Source: Chryseobacterium sp. ERMR1:04 (GTDB lineage: Bacteria; Bacteroidota; Bacteroidia; Flavobacteriales; Weeksellaceae). From it: a stretch of DNA of 64,000 bases. A model generated the notes under the pieces. It was not told the origin of the DNA. It was given only the letters and a program-made list of their open reading frames with translations, and did not search any database. Positions within the stretch are counted from its first letter, which is position 1; every line of letters begins with the position of its first letter. A program made the translations under genes and the position numbers. Of this stretch, positions 61,481 to 64,000 are shown in pieces. Location of the stretch: NCBI RefSeq assembly GCF_001297705.1, contig NZ_LIRF01000003.1, forward strand, positions 1,054,001 through 1,118,000, written 5' to 3'.

Positions 61481-62095
61481 TTAAAATTCAACTAATGCAT
61501 CGACTAAAATTTTCCACTGAATTTTTGAGATCCCCACCATACCTCCCAATGCAATTGTCAAATTTCTTGCTTTGTCTGCGATCTGAGCATCCATATTGGG
61601 TGTTTCGTTGCGGCCGTAAATACCTATTTTTATAAAATCCTTCCCTCGGGAGATGATGAATGTGGAAGTCGCATCTGAAGTATAGAAATGTGCGATGTGT
61701 GCATTTATTTTACCCGGTAGTGCTGAAGGCCTACACTCCAATAGTAGCTGTTCCAAAATCTCATCATTTTCAAATTCCTTTTCATACATATCTGTAATCT
61801 GAACCCAATCAAATCCTCTCGCTTCAAAATTTCCAGGTCCCGGAATATCAATTCTAATAAAATCTCCAATTTCAGGTAATCCTTTTTTTAAATTTCCTTC
61901 TTTATCATGTAGCTTAAAGTCTGCACCAACTCCATCTGTAAAATAATTCCAATAATTCACAGACAATAAACGATTTTTCAGGCTTTTGTACTGATTAACC
62001 GTCTCTTGATATTCTTTAGACAGTCGGTAACTTTCAGTATCGTGGAAGCTTCCTTTTTCATGGGTGGGAACACCTGTAATTAATTTAGGTTTCAT
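61481..62095 (-). CDS. Conserved hypothetical protein, 204 aa
   Basis: MKPKLITGVPTHEKGSFHDT to KILVDALVEF. It contains GDFIRIDIPGPGNFEARGFD, MYEKEFENDEILEQLLLECR and HIAHFYTSDATSTFIISRGK, a pattern of mixed alpha/beta with no catalytic motif that I recognise. It lies between the two CinA-C-like genes on the same strand, with about 85 bp and 246 bp gaps, so co-expression is plausible. Function unknown. Confidence 0.7.
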   Translation of the reverse strand: MKPKLITGVPTHEKGSFHDTESYRLSKEYQETVNQYKSLKNRLLSVNYWNYFTDGVGADFKLHDKEGNLKKGLPEIGDFIRIDIPGPGNFEARGFDWVQITDMYEKEFENDEILEQLLLECRPSALPGKINAHIAHFYTSDATSTFIISRGKDFIKIGIYGRNETPNMDAQIADKARNLTIALGGMVGISKIQWKILVDALVEF

Positions 62096-62341
62096 ATTTT
62101 ATTTTTTATAAAATTTTTATCTTAGTTTTCACCATAAGAAATCTCTAATTGTTTAGATACCGAGATCCTTTTTTTCTTAACCCAATTGAAGGATAATCAG
62201 TGATAAAATTGCTGAAAACTAACTGCGCCGATTCTAAAATGATTAACCAAAATGAGAATCATATAACTTCAGTTAAACGGCGTATCATTTGTAAAAATTC
62301 ACTTTTATAATTTTCAAACACTGCCTGCATACAATGAAGAC
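62096..62341. other. Spacer between genes
   Basis: No gene; presumably the promoter of the unknown 204-aa gene. Confidence 0.3.
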
Positions 62342-62842
62342 TTATTTTAATATAATCATTTGATTGAGTTGACATTTAAAACAACCAAGAATAAATTCTG
62401 CGTAATAAAGCTGAGCTGTTGAAGCCTCTGTTTTATAATGCAGTTCCAATTTTTTAGATAGAACAATTTCATTTTTATAGGCAAATGAAAAATGCGCAAA
62501 AATTTTCTCATCAGACTCTTTTACAGGAGTTGCATATCCTGTTATGGATATCCTCCAGTCTGCATTGAATAATTTAGCAACATTAAGTGACATTGCCTCC
62601 GCCATTTCTTTCGAAACACAATTACACTTTCTCGCTTTCTCTTCATCTATATTAAGAAGTTTAAGTTTTTCTTCAAGAGTGTAGGCAGTAATTCCGCCTT
62701 TAAAAAATTCAGATGCTTCTTTCATCTGCGAAAATGAAAACTGGAGGCAACCTGAAGTAACACTTTCCGCTACAGATACTGATTCATCAGCATCTCTCAG
62801 TGCCTCACCGATGTAATCCAACAACGACTGCATAAATTCCAT
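62342..62842 (-). CDS. Stand-alone CinA-C-like protein, copy 2 (166 aa)
   Basis: VSVAESVTSGCLQFSFSQMK, EFFKGGITAYTLEEKLKLLN, CNCVSKEMAEAMSLNVAKLF and NADWRISITGYATPVKESDE make up a complete CinA-C-like domain. The G-[YI]-A-x-P segment, lost in copy 1, is present. The catalytic motif again reads AESVTSG. It starts 54 bp after the stop of the alcohol dehydrogenase gene. CinA-C enzymes recycle NMN formed by DNA ligase or hydrolyse nicotinamide nucleotides; the altered motif leaves the activity open. Confidence 0.82.
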   Translation of the reverse strand: MEFMQSLLDYIGEALRDADESVSVAESVTSGCLQFSFSQMKEASEFFKGGITAYTLEEKLKLLNIDEEKARKCNCVSKEMAEAMSLNVAKLFNADWRISITGYATPVKESDEKIFAHFSFAYKNEIVLSKKLELHYKTEASTAQLYYAEFILGCFKCQLNQMIILK

Positions 62843-62896
62843 TAGAATAATTTTTAATTGTCAAAAAATATAGCTTTTGTAATAAGTTATATCACC

Positions 62897-64000
62897 TCAT
62901 CTCCAAGGGTCCAAAACAACTTTTACACATCCATCCTGCTTCTTATCAAATATCTCATACCCTTTTGCAACATCATTAAGTGAGAGTCGGTGTGTTATTA
63001 TATCATCTAGCTTTACCTGCCCGGTTTCCACATACTTCATTAATTTATCAATAATTGTATGAACTGGAGACTGCCCTGCCTTTAGTGTAATACCCTTATC
63101 AAAAAGTTGACCTACCCTGAAATTATCGTAATTCATGGGATAAACCCCTAATATTGAAACAAACCCACCACGTCGTACTCCACTCATACATGCGTCCAGT
63201 ACTTTGATAGATCCTTTTTCAAAATTAACTAAAGCTTTAGCTTTATCTGTCAAATTTCTGTCAGGTTCAAAACCTACGGCATCAATACACAGATCAGCAC
63301 CCCTACCGTTTGTCATGCTTCTGATTTCTTCAACAGTCTGCTTGGCATCTTTCCATAAAATTGTTTCACAGCCCGTAATGTTTTTGATCTGATCTAAGCG
63401 ATATTGTAATGTATCTATAACAATAACTTTCTTTGCGTTATGAAGAATTGCACTTTTTACAGCCATTGATCCTACGGGACCTGCACCAAAAACAGCAACC
63501 GTTTCACCTCCTTGAAGATCTGCCCACATAACACCTGTATAGCCTGTAGGAAAAATATCGGTGAGAAATAAAACCTGCTCGTCCGACAATGAATCTGCAA
63601 CCTTCGTAGGACCGAAATTAGCATAGGGAACCCTCACATATTGAGCCTGTCCACCATTATATCCGCCATATAAGTCAGTATATCCAAACATTCCTCCACC
63701 CTTTTCGGTAGTAAGACCTCCTTCCGGACCATAATTCTCTATATTTGAATTTTCACATGCTGATGGCAAGTCATGTTGACAAAAATAACATCCTCCACAT
63801 GCAATAGGAAATGGTACCACCACCCTATCACCTGCCTGCAAATGATGAATATTTTTACCTACTTCTTCAACAATTCCCATAAACTCATGTCCCATTATCA
63901 TAGGGCGGGGCTGTGGAATTCCTCCGGAATACATATGAAGATCGCTGCCACAAATCGCGGTTGAGGTCACTCGGAGAATAATATCATTTTGATCTTCTAT
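62897..64000 (-). CDS. Zinc-dependent alcohol dehydrogenase (FdhA-like), 5' end outside window
   Basis: A medium-chain dehydrogenase. The catalytic zinc ligands are AICGSDLHMY and GHEFMGIVEEVG, and the structural zinc is held by CGGCYFCQHDLPSACENSN. The Rossmann motif is GAGPVGSMAVKSAILHNAKK, and the end is GCVKVVLDPWR. It resembles glutathione-independent formaldehyde dehydrogenase-like enzymes of stress clusters. The frame stays open past 63970 (IEDQNDIILRVTSTAICG), so the true start is beyond base 64000; GTG 63970 is internal. Probably oxidises small alcohols or aldehydes using NAD. Confidence 0.9.
   Translation of the reverse strand: MEDQNDIILRVTSTAICGSDLHMYSGGIPQPRPMIMGHEFMGIVEEVGKNIHHLQAGDRVVVPFPIACGGCYFCQHDLPSACENSNIENYGPEGGLTTEKGGGMFGYTDLYGGYNGGQAQYVRVPYANFGPTKVADSLSDEQVLFLTDIFPTGYTGVMWADLQGGETVAVFGAGPVGSMAVKSAILHNAKKVIVIDTLQYRLDQIKNITGCETILWKDAKQTVEEIRSMTNGRGADLCIDAVGFEPDRNLTDKAKALVNFEKGSIKVLDACMSGVRRGGFVSILGVYPMNYDNFRVGQLFDKGITLKAGQSPVHTIIDKLMKYVETGQVKLDDIITHRLSLNDVAKGYEIFDKKQDGCVKVVLDPWR

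Overview
The window is AT-rich chromosome from a member of the Bacteroidetes, most likely a flavobacterium close to Chryseobacterium/Elizabethkingia. The evidence is the type IX secretion system (T9SS) cargo (type A and type B C-terminal sorting domains, GEVED, fibronectin III and IgGFc-binding-like modules), a SusC/SusD pair, DUF1543, DUF3945, a TPR-HTH regulator, small MKNLKK-type GG-leader peptides and an orphan CcoG. No rRNA, tRNA or CRISPR array was seen.

Layout. (1) 1-8.1 kb is an insertion-sequence graveyard: a broken IS630 relic, an IS4 tail, a 930-bp IS5 element, two near-identical IS630 copies in the same orientation and an IS200/IS605 TnpA flanked by identical palindromes. Scattered among them are three diverged copies of a small unknown protein family (909-1099, 6265-6441, 8594-8824), two of them frame-disturbed, and one secreted protein. 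(2) 8.1-13.3 kb is gene-poor, with two DUF1543 paralogues (one broken) and a relic GG-leader peptide. (3) 13.3-24.5 kb holds three very large T9SS cargo proteins and a small secreted protein, all on the plus strand; two of the large ones are sister paralogues and one carries an exact 117-bp internal tandem duplication. (4) 25-31.4 kb has small HTH genes, a T9SS type A protein, a nested IS1182-in-IS4 insertion just upstream of that gene's start codon, and a second identical IS5 copy. (5) 31.4-38.5 kb is a minus-strand nutrient-uptake operon: SusC, SusD and a secreted S9 peptidase with overlapping reading frames. (6) 38.5-49.1 kb is accessory DNA: a structured intergenic region with two mutually exclusive hairpins, HTH genes, a histone-H1 (Hc1) relic, GG-leader peptides, an IS1595 relic, a DUF3945 mobilisation-type gene, a serine recombinase, and a TPR-HTH regulator lying between 47-bp inverted repeats. 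(7) 49.4-53.6 kb is a fourth giant T9SS protein with four 267-bp repeats, interrupted by two homopolymer frameshifts. (8) 54.4-64 kb is a stress/redox neighbourhood: cupin, general-stress SDR, GlsB-like membrane protein, CcoG, two stand-alone CinA-C-like proteins around an unknown conserved protein, and a zinc alcohol dehydrogenase, together with relics of an outer-membrane MetA-type protein and a Rieske FAD oxidoreductase.

One theme cuts across regions. Many otherwise intact genes carry a single-base loss in a short homopolymer. This may be genuine decay, phase variation, or uncorrected base-calling error in the assembly. It should be settled before any of these genes is called a pseudogene. 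The most interesting unexplained items are the structured region at 38.76-39.0 kb, the three-member small protein family in the first 9 kb, the inverted-repeat-bounded regulator at 46.8-49.1 kb, and the pair of CinA-C-like proteins with a non-canonical AESVTSG motif.
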